Origin: an uncultured Mycobacterium sp.
GTDB taxonomy: Bacteria > Actinomycetota > Actinomycetes > Mycobacteriales > Mycobacteriaceae
Direction of reading: 5' to 3'
Length of the DNA stretch: 64,000 nucleotides
NCBI GenBank assembly: GCA_900078375.1
Contig: FLQS01000022.1
Location: 22,635 to 86,634 of the forward strand
In this document: piece after piece, positions 45,211 to 56,314 of the stretch
How positions within the stretch are numbered: the first letter of the stretch is position 1
Layout: every line of letters begins with the position of its first letter
The notes under the pieces: model-generated
What the model saw: only the letters and a program-made list of their open reading frames with translations
Told to the model about the DNA's origin: nothing
Database searches by the model: none
Made by a program: the position numbers and the translations under genes

Positions 45211-46097
45211 CGGACCCGACGGTTCCGGCGCAGCGCGTCACCGCTGAACACCAGCAGCGCCAGCCAGATCAGCGCGAATCCGACCCAGCGGGCCGGCGGC
45301 ATCGGCTCGTGCGCCACCACCACTCCCCAGGTCATCTGCATGGCCGGGGTCAGATACATCAGCAGCCCAAGCGTCACCAGCGGCAGACGCTGAGCGGCAG
45401 CGGCGAAGAACAGCAGCGGGATCGCCGTGATCGGACCCGACAGGATCATCAGCGCGATGTGGCCAGGACCGTTGTTGGTGAACTGGCCGTGCCCGGACAG
45501 CTGCAGCACAGCGATGTAGGCGATGGCGAACGGCGCCGCGATCGCGGCCTCCAGTCCGACGCTGACCCGCGGGTCGGTGGGCACCACTTTCTTGACCGCG
45601 CCGTAGAGGCCGAACGAAAAAGCCAGGCCGAGCGCGATGAACGGCGGTCCGCCGACTTCGATGGCCAGCAGCACCACCGCGGCCAGCGCGATCACCAGCG
45701 CCACGATTTGGGCCCGGTTGAGCCGCTCCCGGAAGATCAGCACCCCAAGCAGCACGCTCACCAGTGGGTTGATGAAGTAACCGAGTGCGGCATCGACCAC
45801 GTGGCCGTTGTTGACGGCGTAGACGTAGATGACCCAGTTGGCCGACACCAGCCCCGAGGCGCAGACCAGCAGCAGCCAAGTGCGGCCGGTGATCGATCGC
45901 AGGGCGGACAGCTTGCGCATGGCCACCACCACGCCGACCATCAATACCAGCGTCCAGACGATGCGGTGGGCCAGAACCTCCAGTGCACCAGCGGGTTTCA
46001 GTAACGGAAAGAACGCAGGGAACAACCCCCAGGATCCGTACGCGCCGATGCCGTAGAGCAGCCCGCCGGGCTTGGTGTCCGGTTGGCCGGCCGTCAC
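45186..46097 (-). CDS. rarD: EamA/RarD family transporter
   Basis: A 303-residue RarD-type member of the drug/metabolite transporter superfamily with ten predicted helices. The start [21 protein letters not shown] and [10 protein letters not shown] are the usual RarD opening, and [25 protein letters not shown] is diagnostic. The substrate is unknown. The GTG start overlaps the stop of the RluD-type gene by 4 bp, so it is translated with it. Confidence 0.85.
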   Translation of the reverse strand: MTAGQPDTKPGGLLYGIGAYGSWGLFPAFFPLLKPAGALEVLAHRIVWTLVLMVGVVVAMRKLSALRSITGRTWLLLVCASGLVSANWVIYVYAVNNGHVVDAALGYFINPLVSVLLGVLIFRERLNRAQIVALVIALAAVVLLAIEVGGPPFIALGLAFSFGLYGAVKKVVPTDPRVSVGLEAAIAAPFAIAYIAVLQLSGHGQFTNNGPGHIALMILSGPITAIPLLFFAAAAQRLPLVTLGLLMYLTPAMQMTWGVVVAHEPMPPARWVGFALIWLALLVFSGDALRRNRRVRQAPAIPS

Positions 46098-47020
46098 GAT
46101 TCGACGCGCAGCAGATCCAGCGCGTGCTGCAGATCGGCCGGGTACGGGCTGGTGACCTCGAAGCGCCGGCCGTCGGCCGGGTGCGCGAACGCCAGTGACC
46201 GCGCGTGCAGCCACTGCCGTTCCAGGCCGAGTCGCTTGGCCAGCACCGGATCGGCACCGTACGTCGGATCGCCGACGCAGGGATGATGCAGCGCAGCGAA
46301 ATGCACTCGGATCTGATGGGTGCGGCCGGTTTCCAGATGAACATCGAGAAGGCTTGCCGCCCGGAACATTTCGAGCGTGTCGTAGTGGGTGATGCTGTGC
46401 CGCCCGGATTCGGTGACGGCGAATTTCCAGTCGTTGCTGCGATGCCGGCCGATCGGCGCGTCGATGGTGCCACTTGATGGATCCGGATGACCTTGCACCA
46501 CAGCGTGATAGCGCTTGTCGACAGTGCGCGCCTTGAAGGCGCGTTTGAGCACGGTGTAGGCCCGCTCGGACAGCGCGACCACCATGACCCCGGACGTGCC
46601 GACGTCGAGACGGTGCACGATGCCCTGGCGTTCGTGGATCCCTGAGGTGCTGATCCGGAATCCCGCCGCGGCAAGCCCGCCGAGCACGGTGGGACCGTGC
46701 CAGCCGACCGTCGCGTGGGCGGCGACGCCAGGGGGCTTGTCGACGGCGACGATATCGGCGTCGGAGTAAAGGATCGTCATGCCCTCGATCTCGACGGGCG
46801 TGTTCTCCGGCGGCGGGGCTTCCTCGGGGATGTGGACCTGCAGCCACGCGCCGGCCTCGAGGCGGTCGGACTTGCCGGCCCGCACGCCGTCGAGCTCGAC
46901 GCCGCCGTCCTCGGCGATCGCGGCGGCGGCCGTCCGGGACAGTCCCAGCAACCGGGCCAGACCGGCGTCGACCCGCATGCCGGCCAGACCCTCGGGCACC
47001 GGCATCGACCGTTCTGCCAT
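46094..47020 (-). CDS. RluA/RluD-family 23S rRNA pseudouridine synthase
   Basis: A 308-residue pseudouridine synthase. The N-terminal S4 RNA-binding domain is at residues about 15-80 ([20 protein letters not shown]), and the catalytic core has [15 protein letters not shown] with the catalytic Asp, RYHAVVQG and GRTHQIRVH. It is equivalent in position and type to Rv1540. The exact RNA site is unknown; RluD-type modification of helix 69 is likely. Its ATG shares one base with the lspA stop. Confidence 0.9.
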   Translation of the reverse strand: MAERSMPVPEGLAGMRVDAGLARLLGLSRTAAAAIAEDGGVELDGVRAGKSDRLEAGAWLQVHIPEEAPPPENTPVEIEGMTILYSDADIVAVDKPPGVAAHATVGWHGPTVLGGLAAAGFRISTSGIHERQGIVHRLDVGTSGVMVVALSERAYTVLKRAFKARTVDKRYHAVVQGHPDPSSGTIDAPIGRHRSNDWKFAVTESGRHSITHYDTLEMFRAASLLDVHLETGRTHQIRVHFAALHHPCVGDPTYGADPVLAKRLGLERQWLHARSLAFAHPADGRRFEVTSPYPADLQHALDLLRVES

Positions 47021-47592
47021 CAGGCGGTCTCGGCCTTGTCGTCGGCGGTGTCGGTCTTGGCGGGCGCGCTGGTCCGTCGGCCGGTGGTGTCGAAGTCATA
47101 GCCGAACAGGGAAAGGGCGACCAGCAGGATGGCCCCGCCTACCACCGCCGGGTCGGCCACGTTGAACACCGGCCACCAGCCGATGGACAGGAAGTCGACG
47201 ACGTGTCCGCGCAGCGGGCCCGGCGAACGGAAGAACCGGTCGACCAGGTTGCCCAGCGCGCCACCGAGGATCATCCCCAGCCCGAGCGCCCACCACGGCG
47301 ACACCAGGCGCCGGCCCATCCAGAAGATGCCCACCACCACACCGGTGGCGACCAGCGTCAGCACCCAGGTGTAGCCCGTGGCCATGGAGAACGCGGCACC
47401 GGAGTTGCGCACCAGCGTCCAGGTGACCGTGTCGCCGATGATCGAGACCGGTTGCCCTGGGGTCAGCCACCGCACCGCCAGCACCTTGGTGATGACGTCG
47501 AGGGCCAGCACCACGGCCGCCACCGACACCAGCAGCCGCAGCCGCCGCGGCGACGATTGCGGCTCGGTGCTACTCGGGGATTCGTCGGTCAC
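47020..47592 (-). CDS. lspA: Lipoprotein signal peptidase LspA
   Basis: Membrane aspartic protease that cleaves the signal peptide of diacylated lipoproteins. The 190-residue protein has four helices with [35 protein letters not shown] and [11 protein letters not shown], which together carry the two catalytic aspartates. I chose the GTG giving MTDESPSS; the frame extends upstream through unrelated sequence. The N-terminus before helix 1 is longer than in E. coli, as usual in mycobacteria. Confidence 0.94.
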   Translation of the reverse strand: MTDESPSSTEPQSSPRRLRLLVSVAAVVLALDVITKVLAVRWLTPGQPVSIIGDTVTWTLVRNSGAAFSMATGYTWVLTLVATGVVVGIFWMGRRLVSPWWALGLGMILGGALGNLVDRFFRSPGPLRGHVVDFLSIGWWPVFNVADPAVVGGAILLVALSLFGYDFDTTGRRTSAPAKTDTADDKAETA

Positions 47593-47655
47593 TCCCCCAT
47601 CATTCCTTAGACCGTCCGTTGGGCTGCCTTCCGGCTGGTGCGCGATGATGGCGAC

Positions 47656-48573
47656 ATGCCCCGACTTGTCGTCGTCACCACCGGCGGGACGATCTCCACC
47701 AGCGCCGACGGCGCGGGTGTGCTGCGGCCGGTGCATGGCGGCGCGGAGCTGGTGTCGGGCTTGGATGCGCGGGTGATCGACCTGTTCACCATGGACAGCT
47801 CGCAGCTCACCCCCGCCGAATGGCTGCGGATCGGTGCCGCCGTCGCCGAGGCCGCCCAGGACGCCGAGGGTGTCGTCGTCACGCACGGCACCGACACCAT
47901 GGAAGAGACCGCGCTGTGGCTGGAGCTCACCTACGACGGCGCGGTGCCCGTGGTGGTGACCGGCGCGGCGCTGCCTGCCGACGACCCGAACGCCGACGGG
48001 CCCGGCAATCTGCGGGACGCCCTGACCGTGGCGGCCGGCCCGCTGGCACGGAATCTGGGGGTGCTGATCTGCTTCGCCGGGGCGGTGCTACCCGCGCTGG
48101 GCACCACCAAGGTGGGCGGCCCCGGCCTGTTCGGTGGTCGAGCACCGGTGGGCACGGTCAGCGACGGGGTTTTTTCGGTGACCGGCGATAAACGGCGGGC
48201 GTACCTGGGGGCAGTCACCGAGGTTCCGCGGGTCGACATCGTGGCGGCCTACCCAGGTGCCGACGGGACGGCCATCGAGGCGTTCGTCGACGCGGGCGCG
48301 CGCGGCCTGGTTGTCGAGGCGGCCGGTGCGGGCAATGCCGGCAGCTCTGTCGTCGAGGCAGTGCGGCGCGCGGGCGCCCGCGGGGTGGCGGTCGTGGTGA
48401 CCACCCGGGTGCCCGGGGGCCGCACCGCGGCGCTGTACGGGCCGGGCCACGACCTGGTCGAAGCCGGCGCGGTGATGGTGCCGCAGCTGCGCAGCAGCCA
48501 GGCCCGCGTGCTACTGATGGCGGCGCTGAGTCTGGGGCTACCCGTGGTCGACGTCATCGCCCGGTGGGGCTGA
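47656..48573 (+). CDS. ansA: L-asparaginase AnsA
   Basis: Hydrolyses asparagine to aspartate and ammonia. The 305-residue protein has the N-terminal nucleophile motif TTGGT with Thr12, and the second catalytic motif THGTDTMEE with Thr79/Asp80. There is no signal peptide by inspection. Releases nitrogen and can buffer acid in M. tuberculosis (established for its homologue). The last 36 bp overlap the convergent dinX end. Confidence 0.93.
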   Translation: MPRLVVVTTGGTISTSADGAGVLRPVHGGAELVSGLDARVIDLFTMDSSQLTPAEWLRIGAAVAEAAQDAEGVVVTHGTDTMEETALWLELTYDGAVPVVVTGAALPADDPNADGPGNLRDALTVAAGPLARNLGVLICFAGAVLPALGTTKVGGPGLFGGRAPVGTVSDGVFSVTGDKRRAYLGAVTEVPRVDIVAAYPGADGTAIEAFVDAGARGLVVEAAGAGNAGSSVVEAVRRAGARGVAVVVTTRVPGGRTAALYGPGHDLVEAGAVMVPQLRSSQARVLLMAALSLGLPVVDVIARWG

Positions 48574-49911
48574 TCGGGCCAGGTACTCGCCCCAGTCCAG
48601 GCTGTCGACGGGGTTGGCCTTGAGCAGCTCGGGCTCACCGGCCGGGAAGGTCCGCATCACGCCGGGACCGCTGCCGCGGGTTTCGAACCGCACGCTGACG
48701 ACACCGTGGCCGGCACCCTGCACCCAGCCGTGACCGAAGCCGGCATGGCTGACGTCGTCGCCGACGCGCCAGCCACCGGCGTCGGGTGCGGGCTCCGTCA
48801 CCGGCACGTGGGTGTCTAACGTGTCAGCGACCGCTGCATCCAGTTGCTCGAGATCGGGGAACAGCGACTCCTGCCGGACATCCGAAAGACCCGAAAAGCC
48901 AACGCCAAGAAGGCGAATGGGGCCGACCTCGCGAGGGTCGAGCAGCAGCCGGTGCGCGGTGGCGGTCAGCGTGCCGGCATCGCCGGTGGCGTACGGCAGC
49001 GTCGCCGAGCGGGTCAGGGTGGTCATGTCGGACCGCTTGAGCTTGACCGTGACCGTACGGGCGCCGCGTCCGTCGCGTTCCAGGCGCCGGTGGGCATGCT
49101 CTGCGATCGGGCCGATCGCGTCGCGCAACTGCTCGATGGTGTTGAGGTCGGCGGGGAACGTCGACTCGGCGCTGATCTGCTTGGCTTCGGCGCGTTCGGC
49201 CACCGGCCGGTCGTCGATGCCGCGGGCCAGCCGGTGCAACGCGGGGCCGACGCTGGCCCCAAGGATGCTGGCCGCTTCGGCGTCGGACAGCGCGGCCAGT
49301 TGCCCGACGGTGTCGATGCCGAGCCGGTGCAGTTTCTCCTCGGCTACCGGGCCGATGCCCCACAGCCGGCGCACCGGCAGCCCGTCGAGCAACCGACGCT
49401 CCTCGTCGCGGCGGACCACCCGAACGCCGTCGGGTTTGGCCAGCTCCGAGGCGATCTTGGCGATCTGCTTGCCGGATCCGGCCCCGACCGATGCCACCAG
49501 GCCGGTCTCTTCGCGGACGCGCCGGCGCAGCAGCACCGCGAATTCCTCGACTTCCTCGGCGCTGGCCCCGACCAGTTCGGCCGGCTCCCCGAACGCCTCG
49601 TCGAACGACAGCTGTTCGAGGACCGGCACCATGGCGCGCACGGTGTCCAGCACCCGACGGCTGGCGACGCCGTAGACCACCCCGCGGGGCGGGAGCACGA
49701 CCGCGCCGGCCCCCACCATGCGGCGGGCCTGGTGCATCGGCATCGCCGAGCGGGCGCCGAACACCCGGGCCTCGTAGCTGGCGCCGGCCACCACACCGCG
49801 GCCGCCGAGCCCGCCGACCAGCACCGGCCGGCCGCGCAGAGTCGGGCGGGTCAGCTGTTCGACGGACGCGAAGAACGCATCCATGTCGAAATGCAGGACC
49901 CAGCGCTCCAT
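48538..49911 (-). CDS. dinX: Y-family DNA polymerase IV (DinX/DinB1)
   Basis: A 457-residue translesion polymerase. Motifs: [13 protein letters not shown] (metal-binding Asp), LSFDEAF (second catalytic acidic pair), a thumb HhH and a little-finger domain ending near residue 340. QESLF at about residue 345-350 is a good sliding-clamp-binding motif. The last 100 residues ([20 protein letters not shown]) form an extra beta domain found in mycobacterial DinX proteins. The ATG gives MERWVLHFD. Confidence 0.93.
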   Translation of the reverse strand: MERWVLHFDMDAFFASVEQLTRPTLRGRPVLVGGLGGRGVVAGASYEARVFGARSAMPMHQARRMVGAGAVVLPPRGVVYGVASRRVLDTVRAMVPVLEQLSFDEAFGEPAELVGASAEEVEEFAVLLRRRVREETGLVASVGAGSGKQIAKIASELAKPDGVRVVRRDEERRLLDGLPVRRLWGIGPVAEEKLHRLGIDTVGQLAALSDAEAASILGASVGPALHRLARGIDDRPVAERAEAKQISAESTFPADLNTIEQLRDAIGPIAEHAHRRLERDGRGARTVTVKLKRSDMTTLTRSATLPYATGDAGTLTATAHRLLLDPREVGPIRLLGVGFSGLSDVRQESLFPDLEQLDAAVADTLDTHVPVTEPAPDAGGWRVGDDVSHAGFGHGWVQGAGHGVVSVRFETRGSGPGVMRTFPAGEPELLKANPVDSLDWGEYLARSAPPGDDVDHG

Positions 49912-49994
49912 GGGTCCCGATGCTAGGGGGCTGGTCAAAGTGCAGTACGCGGCTACTGAATTCGGCCGGCCCAATGCGGGACACGATCGGTGGC

Positions 49995-52244
49995 ATGAGC
50001 ACGGGGCATCTTGTCGGCTATGTCGGTGGGTTGGCGGTGGCGCTGGGGGTCGGCACCGCGGTGTGGGTGAGCGCGCCGACGGCGTCGGCCGATGCGTCAT
50101 CCGCGTCGTCGCATTCGGCGGGTCCCTCGGGCACCGCCACGTCGGCGAGGGCCCCGCAGCGCGCGAATGCCGTTGCCGCGATGAAACCCGCGCCGAGACG
50201 AAAGGTCGCCGCGCCGGCGTCCTCGGTGACCCTGCTGATGGCCGCGTCCGGCACAGCAGATACCCGGCGAATGACAGTCAATCCCCTGCAGCCATCCTCG
50301 ACGACTCGAAATGCGCTAACCGCAACGTCTTCGGGCTCGACGCCGCCTGCCGCCGACACGATCCCGATCGACAGCGGCCACAACCTGGTCATCGATACCA
50401 CGGGTGACTGGTCCACGGGATTCACCACGCACGTTTCCGTTCACGACACCGCGACCGGCTCCCAGACCGGCACCACTCTGGATCTCGCGGGTCGGATTGC
50501 GCAGGACCCGTTGTTGGACACCGAGGGACGGCGCGTCGTGGTCGCGACGAGCACGGAAATCTCGTATTCGAAGTACGCCAGCCAGGTCGCCGTGTTCGAC
50601 ACCAACGCCGGCACCCCGGTCGGCACCACAATGGATTTCGACGGCTCCCCCCGTGTTGAGCTGGTCGGCGACACGAGCCTCGCGCTGATCAGCACCTACG
50701 TCTACGACGCGAACACCGGCGGCGCAACGCATTTCACGGTCATCGACACGGCCGCGGGCGCCAAGGTCGGCGCCGGAGTCACGCTCGAGGGCAGCCCGTG
50801 GAACAGCCCAGCGGTCAGCGCCCACGGCGCCAACCTCCTGGTCATTGCCGTCAACCAGGACCTGTTCGCCGGTTCGTCAACGGTGAACGCGGCGGTGTTG
50901 AATACCGCCACCGGCACTCAGGCGGGCCACACGGTAAGTCTCGACGGTGCACTGTGGGGCGATCCACTGGTGAACGACGACGGTACCCACGTCCTTCTCA
51001 CCGCAAGCATCGGCGGCGCAACGCACGTGGCGGTCATCGACGCCGTGTCCGGTGAACAAAGCGGCGATACGCTCGACCTTCAGGGGTCGGCCGGCTACGT
51101 GCTTCCCGCCGCCGACCGCGTCCATGTCCTGATCACCGCCGACGACGGCGAATCCACGCACATCGCGGTCGTCGACGCCACCACCGGCGACCAGGCCGAC
51201 ACCACCTTCACCCTCACCGGCCGGATCGGACCCCCGCTGCTCAGTGCCGACGGCATCCACGCGCTCTTCACCGCGAGCACCGCGGACTCCACCCAGGTCG
51301 CGGTGCTCGACACCACCACCGGCAAACAAACCGGCACCACCGTCACCCTCACCGGCCGGGTGGCAGGTCCTTGGGTCAACGCCGACGGCATCCACGCGCT
51401 CTTCACCGCGAGCACCGCGGACTCGACCCAGGTGGTGGTCGTCGACAGCACTAGCGGCGAGCAGACGGGCACCGCCGTCGACCTGGCCGGGGCGATGAGT
51501 TACACGCTCGGCGATGCCGGCGGAACCCACGTGCTGGTCGTCACCAGTGCCGGCGGCTCGACACAGTTCACGTCTTTCGACTCCGCCACCGGGCAACAAG
51601 CCGCTGTACCGCTCAGCTTTACCGGCGACCTCGTCGGCTGGCCCTCGCCGTCGACGGCAGCGGACGGCACCCACGCCCTATTCATCTTCGACGAGGCCGC
51701 CACGACGCGGTTGGTGCTGATCGACATCACGACCGGCACCGAGACCGGCACTGGCCTCACCTTGCCCGGCGACCCGGGAATTCCGATAGTGAGCGACGAC
51801 GGCAACCACAGCACGATCGTCACCCGGGTCGCCGCGACGACAGCCCACGGCAGCAGCACCCGCGTCGCGGTCATCGACACCACCACTGGTAACCAGGTCG
51901 GCGTCACCACCCGGCTCACGGGTACTCCCGCCGCCCTGCCTCAACTCAGCGCCGACGGCCACCACGTCATGGTCACCACGTTCGCTGGGCTCACTGCGAA
52001 CCTCGACACCACGACGGGCACGGCGACCACCCGCATTGCCCGGGCTCCGTGGGGCTTGGACTTGGAGGCCTTCGCGCTCACGCCACTCGGGCGAGTCGTG
52101 ATGGGCATCGAGGTGGCGGTGGGCACTGCCTATCTGGTCATGGTCCAGTTTGTGCTGTTCGGGTTTCTATGGTTGGGCAGCATCTTTTCGCAAGCACCGA
52201 CCCACCAGGTCGCCACGACTCCAGCTGCACAGCTCCAGTACTGA
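49995..52244 (+). CDS. Exported repeat protein, predicted beta-propeller, unknown function
   Basis: A 749-residue protein. Residues 1-33 are a signal peptide ([20 protein letters not shown] then ASADA), of a form I recall from other large mycobacterial secreted repeat proteins. Residues 35-125 are a Ser/Ala/Pro/Thr-rich spacer. Residues about 128-690 hold about twelve degenerate 44-50-residue repeats with the pattern DG.HVL.TA...STHVAV.DT.TG.Q.G....L.G, which suggests propeller blades. Residues about 699-728 form a hydrophobic helix that may anchor the C-terminus. Two adjacent repeats are nearly identical in DNA. There is no known catalytic motif. It may be a surface or cell-wall protein; ligand unknown. 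Convergent with ileS, 3 bp apart. Confidence 0.75.
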   Translation: MSTGHLVGYVGGLAVALGVGTAVWVSAPTASADASSASSHSAGPSGTATSARAPQRANAVAAMKPAPRRKVAAPASSVTLLMAASGTADTRRMTVNPLQPSSTTRNALTATSSGSTPPAADTIPIDSGHNLVIDTTGDWSTGFTTHVSVHDTATGSQTGTTLDLAGRIAQDPLLDTEGRRVVVATSTEISYSKYASQVAVFDTNAGTPVGTTMDFDGSPRVELVGDTSLALISTYVYDANTGGATHFTVIDTAAGAKVGAGVTLEGSPWNSPAVSAHGANLLVIAVNQDLFAGSSTVNAAVLNTATGTQAGHTVSLDGALWGDPLVNDDGTHVLLTASIGGATHVAVIDAVSGEQSGDTLDLQGSAGYVLPAADRVHVLITADDGESTHIAVVDATTGDQADTTFTLTGRIGPPLLSADGIHALFTASTADSTQVAVLDTTTGKQTGTTVTLTGRVAGPWVNADGIHALFTASTADSTQVVVVDSTSGEQTGTAVDLAGAMSYTLGDAGGTHVLVVTSAGGSTQFTSFDSATGQQAAVPLSFTGDLVGWPSPSTAADGTHALFIFDEAATTRLVLIDITTGTETGTGLTLPGDPGIPIVSDDGNHSTIVTRVAATTAHGSSTRVAVIDTTTGNQVGVTTRLTGTPAALPQLSADGHHVMVTTFAGLTANLDTTTGTATTRIARAPWGLDLEAFALTPLGRVVMGIEVAVGTAYLVMVQFVLFGFLWLGSIFSQAPTHQVATTPAAQLQY
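51246..51433 (+). repeat. Recent 135-bp tandem duplication inside the repeat protein
   Basis: The 53 bp at 51246-51298 recur at 51381-51433 with a single C/G difference, offset by exactly 135 bp (45 codons). This is one repeat unit of the propeller region. Other repeats in the gene have diverged much further, so this copy is a recent duplication or gene conversion. Confidence 0.9.
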
Positions 52245-52247
52245 GTC

Positions 52248-55200
52248 TCAGGCCTTGGTGATCGCCACCCGCACGCCGTCGCCGATCTCCACCCCGTCGG
52301 CCGGCTCGCCGAAGTCGAAGCTGGTCGCCAGGATCTCCCCGGCGATGAGATCGGTATGCGCCGTGGCCCATTCGGCACGCTCGGCGGGCACCGACATCAC
52401 CACCCGAATCCGGTCGCTGACGTCCAGGCCACTCGATTTACGCAGATCCTGCAGTTCGCGGATGCGGTCCTTGGCCCAGCCCTCGGCCTCCAGCTCCGGT
52501 GTGACGGTGCCGTCCAATACCACCAGCCCGGCGCCGTCGGGTAGCGCCGCCGTCCACTCTGGATCGGCGGCGACGAGTCGCGAGCTGTACTCCTCAGCGG
52601 TGAGCACCACGTCACCGGCGGTGAGCGTGCCGTCGGCATTGAGCACGCCTTGGCCGGCCTTGACCACCTTGATGGCGTCCTGCACGGCCTTACCCAGCCG
52701 CGGGCCTGCGGCCCTGGCGTTGACGGTCAGCTCAAAGCGACCGTAGGCGGGAACGTCGTCGGTGAGCTCGACAGCCTTGACGTTCAGCTCGTCGGCAATC
52801 AGATCCGTGAACGGCGCCAGTGCGGACGGGCTATCCACCGCGACAGTCAGTTTCGGCAACGGCAGGCGCACCCGCAACTTGTTGGCCTTCCGCAGCGAGG
52901 ACGCTGTCGAGCACACGTCGCGCACCTGGTCCATGGCTGTCACCAACGCGGGGTCGGCCGGGACAACACCAGCCTCCGGCCAGTCGGTCAGATGCACCGA
53001 GCGCTCACCGGTCAGGCCCCGCCAGATCACCTCGGTGGCCATCGGCAGCAGCGGGGCCGCCAGCCGGGTGGTCACCTCGAGCACGGTGTGCAGGGTGTCG
53101 ATGGCGTCGGCATCCTCTTCCCAGAACCGCGAACGCGACCGGCGCACATACCAGTTCGTCAGCGCCTCGGTGAACTGACGCAGCTGCTCGCACGCCCCGG
53201 AGATATCGCACACATCCATGGCGCCGGTCAGCCCGTCACGCAGCTCGGCAAGCTTGGCCAGGACGTAGCGGTCCAGCACATGGGTCGAATCCGTGCGCCA
53301 GGTACCGACTTTCGGCGCATACAGGGCCAGGAAGCTGTAGGCGTTCCACAACGGCAACAGCACCTGCCGAACACCTTCGCGAATGCCTTGTTCGGTGACG
53401 ACGAGATTGCCGCCGCGCAGGATCGGCGAGGCCATCAAAAACCACCGCATAGCGTCGGAGCCGTCGCGGTCGAACACCTCGTTGACGTCGGGATAGTTGC
53501 GCAGCGACTTGCTCATCTTGGCGCCGTCGTTGCCCAGGACGATCCCGTGTGACACACAGGTTTTGAACGCCGGCTTGTCGAACAATGCACTGGACAGCAC
53601 GTGCAGGGTGTAGAACCAGCCGCGGGTCTGGCCGATGTACTCGACGATGAAGTCGCCGGGGAAATGACTCGCGAACCAGTCCTCGTTCTCGAACGGGTAG
53701 TGCACCTGGGCGTACGGCATCGACCCGGAGTCGAACCACACGTCGAAGACGTCTTCGATGCGGCGCATCGTCGAATTACCGGACGGATCATCGGGATTGG
53801 GCCGGGTCAGCTCGTCGATATAGGGCCGGTGCAGGTTGTCCGGACGGACCCCGAAGTCCCGCTCGAGCTCGTCAAGGCTGCCGTAGACGTCGATCCGCGG
53901 GCAGGCCGGATCGTCGGACACCCACACCGGAATCGGGGTGCCCCAGTAGCGATTCCGCGAGATCGACCAGTCCCTGGCGCCTGAGAGCCACTTGCCGAAC
54001 TGGCCGTCCTTGACGTGTTCGGGATACCAGGTGATCTGCTGATTGAGTTCGACCATCCGGTCGCGGAATTCGGTGACCTTGACGAACCACGACGACACCG
54101 CCCGGTAGATCAGCGGATTGCGGCAGCGCCAACAGTGCGGATAGGAGTGCTCGTAGGTTTCATGGCGGATCAGCACCGGGGTGTTGGCCGCGGCAGGTCC
54201 GGTGCCGTTCTTCAGATCTCGGATGATCTGCGGGTTGGCGTCGAACACGTGCTGGCCCTGATAGTCCGGCACCGTGGCATCGAAGCGGCCCTTGGAGTCC
54301 ACCGGGGTGACCGGCACGATGCCGACGGTGTCGGTGGTGGCCTTGTCGTCCTCGCCGTAGGCCGGTGCCATGTGCACCACGCCGGTGCCGTCCTCGGTGG
54401 TGACGAAGTCGCCGCGCAGCACCTGAAAAGCGTTGGTGGAGTCCAGGAAATACGGGAACGGCGGCAGGTAGTGCATCCCGAGTAGTTGCTCACCAGACAC
54501 GGTGGCCAGCACCTCGGGGTCCTCCCCCAGCTCCCGCGCATAGGCGCCCAGCCGGGCCTGCGCCAGGACGAGCCGGCGGTCGTCGACCCGCACCACCACA
54601 TAGGTGACCTCGGGATTGACCGCCACCGCCTGGTTCGACGGCAGCGTCCACGGCGTGGTGGTCCAGATCAGCAGGTAGGCGCCGTCCAGGTCGGAGCCTG
54701 GCTCGTTGACCCGGAACCCGACGGTGATCGCGGGGTCCTGCCGACTCTGATAGACGTCGTCGTCCATCCGCAGCTCGTGGCTGGACAGCGGGGTCTCGTC
54801 GTTCCAGCAATACGGCAACACCCGCACGCCTTGGTAGGCCAGTCCCTTGTCCCACAACTGTTTGAACGCCCAGATCACCGACTCCATGAACGAGAGGTCG
54901 AGGGTCTTGTAGTCGTTGTCGAAGTCGACCCAGCGAGCCTGGCGGGTCACATACTCGCGCCATTCACTGGTGTACTTGAGCACCGATTCACGGCAGGCAT
55001 CGTTGAACTTCCCGATGCCCATCTCTTCGATCTGAGCCTTGTCGGTGATGCTGAGCTGGCGCTGCACCTCGAGCTCGGCCGGCAGTCCGTGGGTGTCCCA
55101 GCCGAACCGGCGCTCCACCTTGTATCCGCGCATGGTGCGATAGCGCGGCACGATGTCCTTGACGTAACCGGTCAGCAGGTGGCCGTAATGCGGCAGGCCG

Positions 55201-55367
55201 TTGGCGAATGGCGGACCGTCATAGAAGACGTACTCCTCGGCGCCGTCACGCCGGGCGATGCTGGCCCGGAAGGTGTCGTCGGCCGCCCAATAGTCGAGCA
55301 CCTCGAGTTCGAGGGCCGGGAAATTGGGTGAGCCACCAGCCGGCTTGGGATAGCCATTCTCGGTCAC
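52248..55367 (-). CDS. ileS: Isoleucyl-tRNA synthetase IleS
   Basis: Charges tRNA-Ile with isoleucine. The 1039-residue class-I synthetase has HYGH at residues 60-63 (the HIGH motif), the editing (CP1) domain, and KMSKS near residue 616 in [14 protein letters not shown]. The sequence type is that of actinobacterial IleRS, closer to the eukaryotic class, for which the M. tuberculosis enzyme is known to tolerate mupirocin. I use the GTG giving [12 protein letters not shown], with AGGAG 12 bp upstream. A T-box leader precedes it. Confidence 0.96.
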   Translation of the reverse strand: MTENGYPKPAGGSPNFPALELEVLDYWAADDTFRASIARRDGAEEYVFYDGPPFANGLPHYGHLLTGYVKDIVPRYRTMRGYKVERRFGWDTHGLPAELEVQRQLSITDKAQIEEMGIGKFNDACRESVLKYTSEWREYVTRQARWVDFDNDYKTLDLSFMESVIWAFKQLWDKGLAYQGVRVLPYCWNDETPLSSHELRMDDDVYQSRQDPAITVGFRVNEPGSDLDGAYLLIWTTTPWTLPSNQAVAVNPEVTYVVVRVDDRRLVLAQARLGAYARELGEDPEVLATVSGEQLLGMHYLPPFPYFLDSTNAFQVLRGDFVTTEDGTGVVHMAPAYGEDDKATTDTVGIVPVTPVDSKGRFDATVPDYQGQHVFDANPQIIRDLKNGTGPAAANTPVLIRHETYEHSYPHCWRCRNPLIYRAVSSWFVKVTEFRDRMVELNQQITWYPEHVKDGQFGKWLSGARDWSISRNRYWGTPIPVWVSDDPACPRIDVYGSLDELERDFGVRPDNLHRPYIDELTRPNPDDPSGNSTMRRIEDVFDVWFDSGSMPYAQVHYPFENEDWFASHFPGDFIVEYIGQTRGWFYTLHVLSSALFDKPAFKTCVSHGIVLGNDGAKMSKSLRNYPDVNEVFDRDGSDAMRWFLMASPILRGGNLVVTEQGIREGVRQVLLPLWNAYSFLALYAPKVGTWRTDSTHVLDRYVLAKLAELRDGLTGAMDVCDISGACEQLRQFTEALTNWYVRRSRSRFWEEDADAIDTLHTVLEVTTRLAAPLLPMATEVIWRGLTGERSVHLTDWPEAGVVPADPALVTAMDQVRDVCSTASSLRKANKLRVRLPLPKLTVAVDSPSALAPFTDLIADELNVKAVELTDDVPAYGRFELTVNARAAGPRLGKAVQDAIKVVKAGQGVLNADGTLTAGDVVLTAEEYSSRLVAADPEWTAALPDGAGLVVLDGTVTPELEAEGWAKDRIRELQDLRKSSGLDVSDRIRVVMSVPAERAEWATAHTDLIAGEILATSFDFGEPADGVEIGDGVRVAITKA

Positions 55368-55419
55368 GTGCGCGTTCGTCTCCTGTGCCAGCTTCCTGGA
55401 CACGGGGACGACGACGCGC

Positions 55420-55589
55420 TGGTGCGCGAGCGCCGCGGTACCACCCCGCTTACGCACAGCTGCGTGCGTCGCTCTTTACCGGCTGTGACGGGCCTACCCG
55501 TTCGGTTCTACTGGGCCGACCGGGGCTGTTGGGCCCGACCAGGGCTGTTCTTCCGAAGGCTCCCCGGTGATGGCCGGATCGATGCCGCT
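55420..55589 (-). ncRNA. T-box riboswitch leader of ileS
   Basis: Reading on the minus strand: a short Stem I with candidate Ile specifier ATC (55569-55571, in CCATCACC), then a Stem II region (CCGGGGAGCCTTCGG, GAAGAAC), a pseudoknot-like segment (GAACGGGTAGGCCCGTCACA), a Stem III hairpin ACGCAC-N6-GTGCGT, and the T-box proper GGGGTGGTACCGCGGCG at 55431-55447. TGGT in the bulge pairs with the ACCA end of tRNA-Ile. The AGGAG ribosome site lies downstream next to sequence able to pair with it. Actinobacterial ileS T-boxes act on translation with an ultrashort Stem I; this one fits. Confidence 0.9.
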
Positions 55590-55595
55590 TGGAAG

Positions 55596-55601
55596 ATTCT
55601 A
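55596..55601 (-). promoter_or_regulatory. -10 element of the ileS T-box transcript
   Basis: TAGAAT on the minus strand, 7 bp before the inferred 5' end of the T-box leader. It lies just past the end of the gene at 55605. No clear -35 is seen, as is common in mycobacteria. Confidence 0.5.
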
Positions 55602-55604
55602 GCC

Positions 55605-56189
55605 TCAGGCCGGGACGGCCTCGGAGGTCAGACCGATCAGACCGAGCCGGAACTGGGTCGTCAGTTCTTCGACGGTGCAGCGGTCAAGCCGCCGGCCGTC
55701 AAACCACCAGTCAATCTGCAGTTCGCCGTGGGCCCGGTAGGCCAGCACACCGAGGGCCGGGCCGTCGGTGAGCTGAAGCGGCCCGAGCGCAGGATCGGGC
55801 GGCAGGCCCAGGAACGAGAACACCACGTCGGCCGGCGAAGTGCTGAGCTGCCGGGCTGGCGTCAGCGCATCGCGGACATCGGCGAGCAGGGCGTTGGCGT
55901 CCATGGCTCGCTCATCGGCACAGCACAGCCGAATCGGCTGCACCGTGGTCAGACCGCTGACCGTCACGACACCGACGCCGATGGTCCGGGCGATCGCCCG
56001 GCCCAGCGCAGCCAAGAGGACTTCCTCGACACTCAAGCCGGCGAATTCGACGGCTCCGTCGAGTTCAGCGGTCAGTTCGCGGGACAGCGGTGCCGACAAT
56101 CGGACCAGATCTTCTGGTCGTGGCCGGCCGAGAATCTCATCGTCAACTACCCGCACATTGCTAGACGGGTAGGTCACAGGAGCAACCAT
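55605..56189 (-). CDS. Stand-alone C-terminal half of an NRPS-type condensation domain
   Basis: A 194-residue protein. It has the C-terminal-half features of a condensation domain: GLSVEEVLLAALGRAIARTIG, the VVFSFLGLPPD segment (the usual FNYLG position), and GELQIDWWFDGRRLDRCTVEELTTQF near the end. The N-terminal half with the HHxxxDG active site is absent, so it cannot act as a normal condensation enzyme. I start at the ATG with GGTGGGGGG upstream. It is divergent from the regulator at 56326. It may be a scaffold or partner for the acyltransferases or PKS nearby, or a decayed gene; the reading frame is intact. Confidence 0.7.
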   Translation of the reverse strand: MVAPVTYPSSNVRVVDDEILGRPRPEDLVRLSAPLSRELTAELDGAVEFAGLSVEEVLLAALGRAIARTIGVGVVTVSGLTTVQPIRLCCADERAMDANALLADVRDALTPARQLSTSPADVVFSFLGLPPDPALGPLQLTDGPALGVLAYRAHGELQIDWWFDGRRLDRCTVEELTTQFRLGLIGLTSEAVPA

Positions 56190-56203
56190 GCCCCCCACCG
56201 TAG

Positions 56204-56217
56204 CGGCCGTGTCCCAT
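56204..56217. repeat. Palindrome in the intergenic regulatory region
   Basis: TCCCAT-AA-ATGGGA, approximately 56207-56220 by eye, a 6-bp-arm inverted repeat. A second inverted repeat, ATTCAG-N7-CTGAAT, lies about 45 bp further on. Both are in the AT-rich divergent gap between the half condensation gene and the regulator at 56326, and are candidate sites for that regulator. Positions are accurate to a few bases. Confidence 0.45.
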
Positions 56218-56314
56218 AAATGGGAGACCAATCCCACAATCGTGACGGCCATGTCAATAAATTCAGCAATTTCCTGAATACAGTTGCCAATACCCATTAC
56301 CGGGAGTTCCGGGT

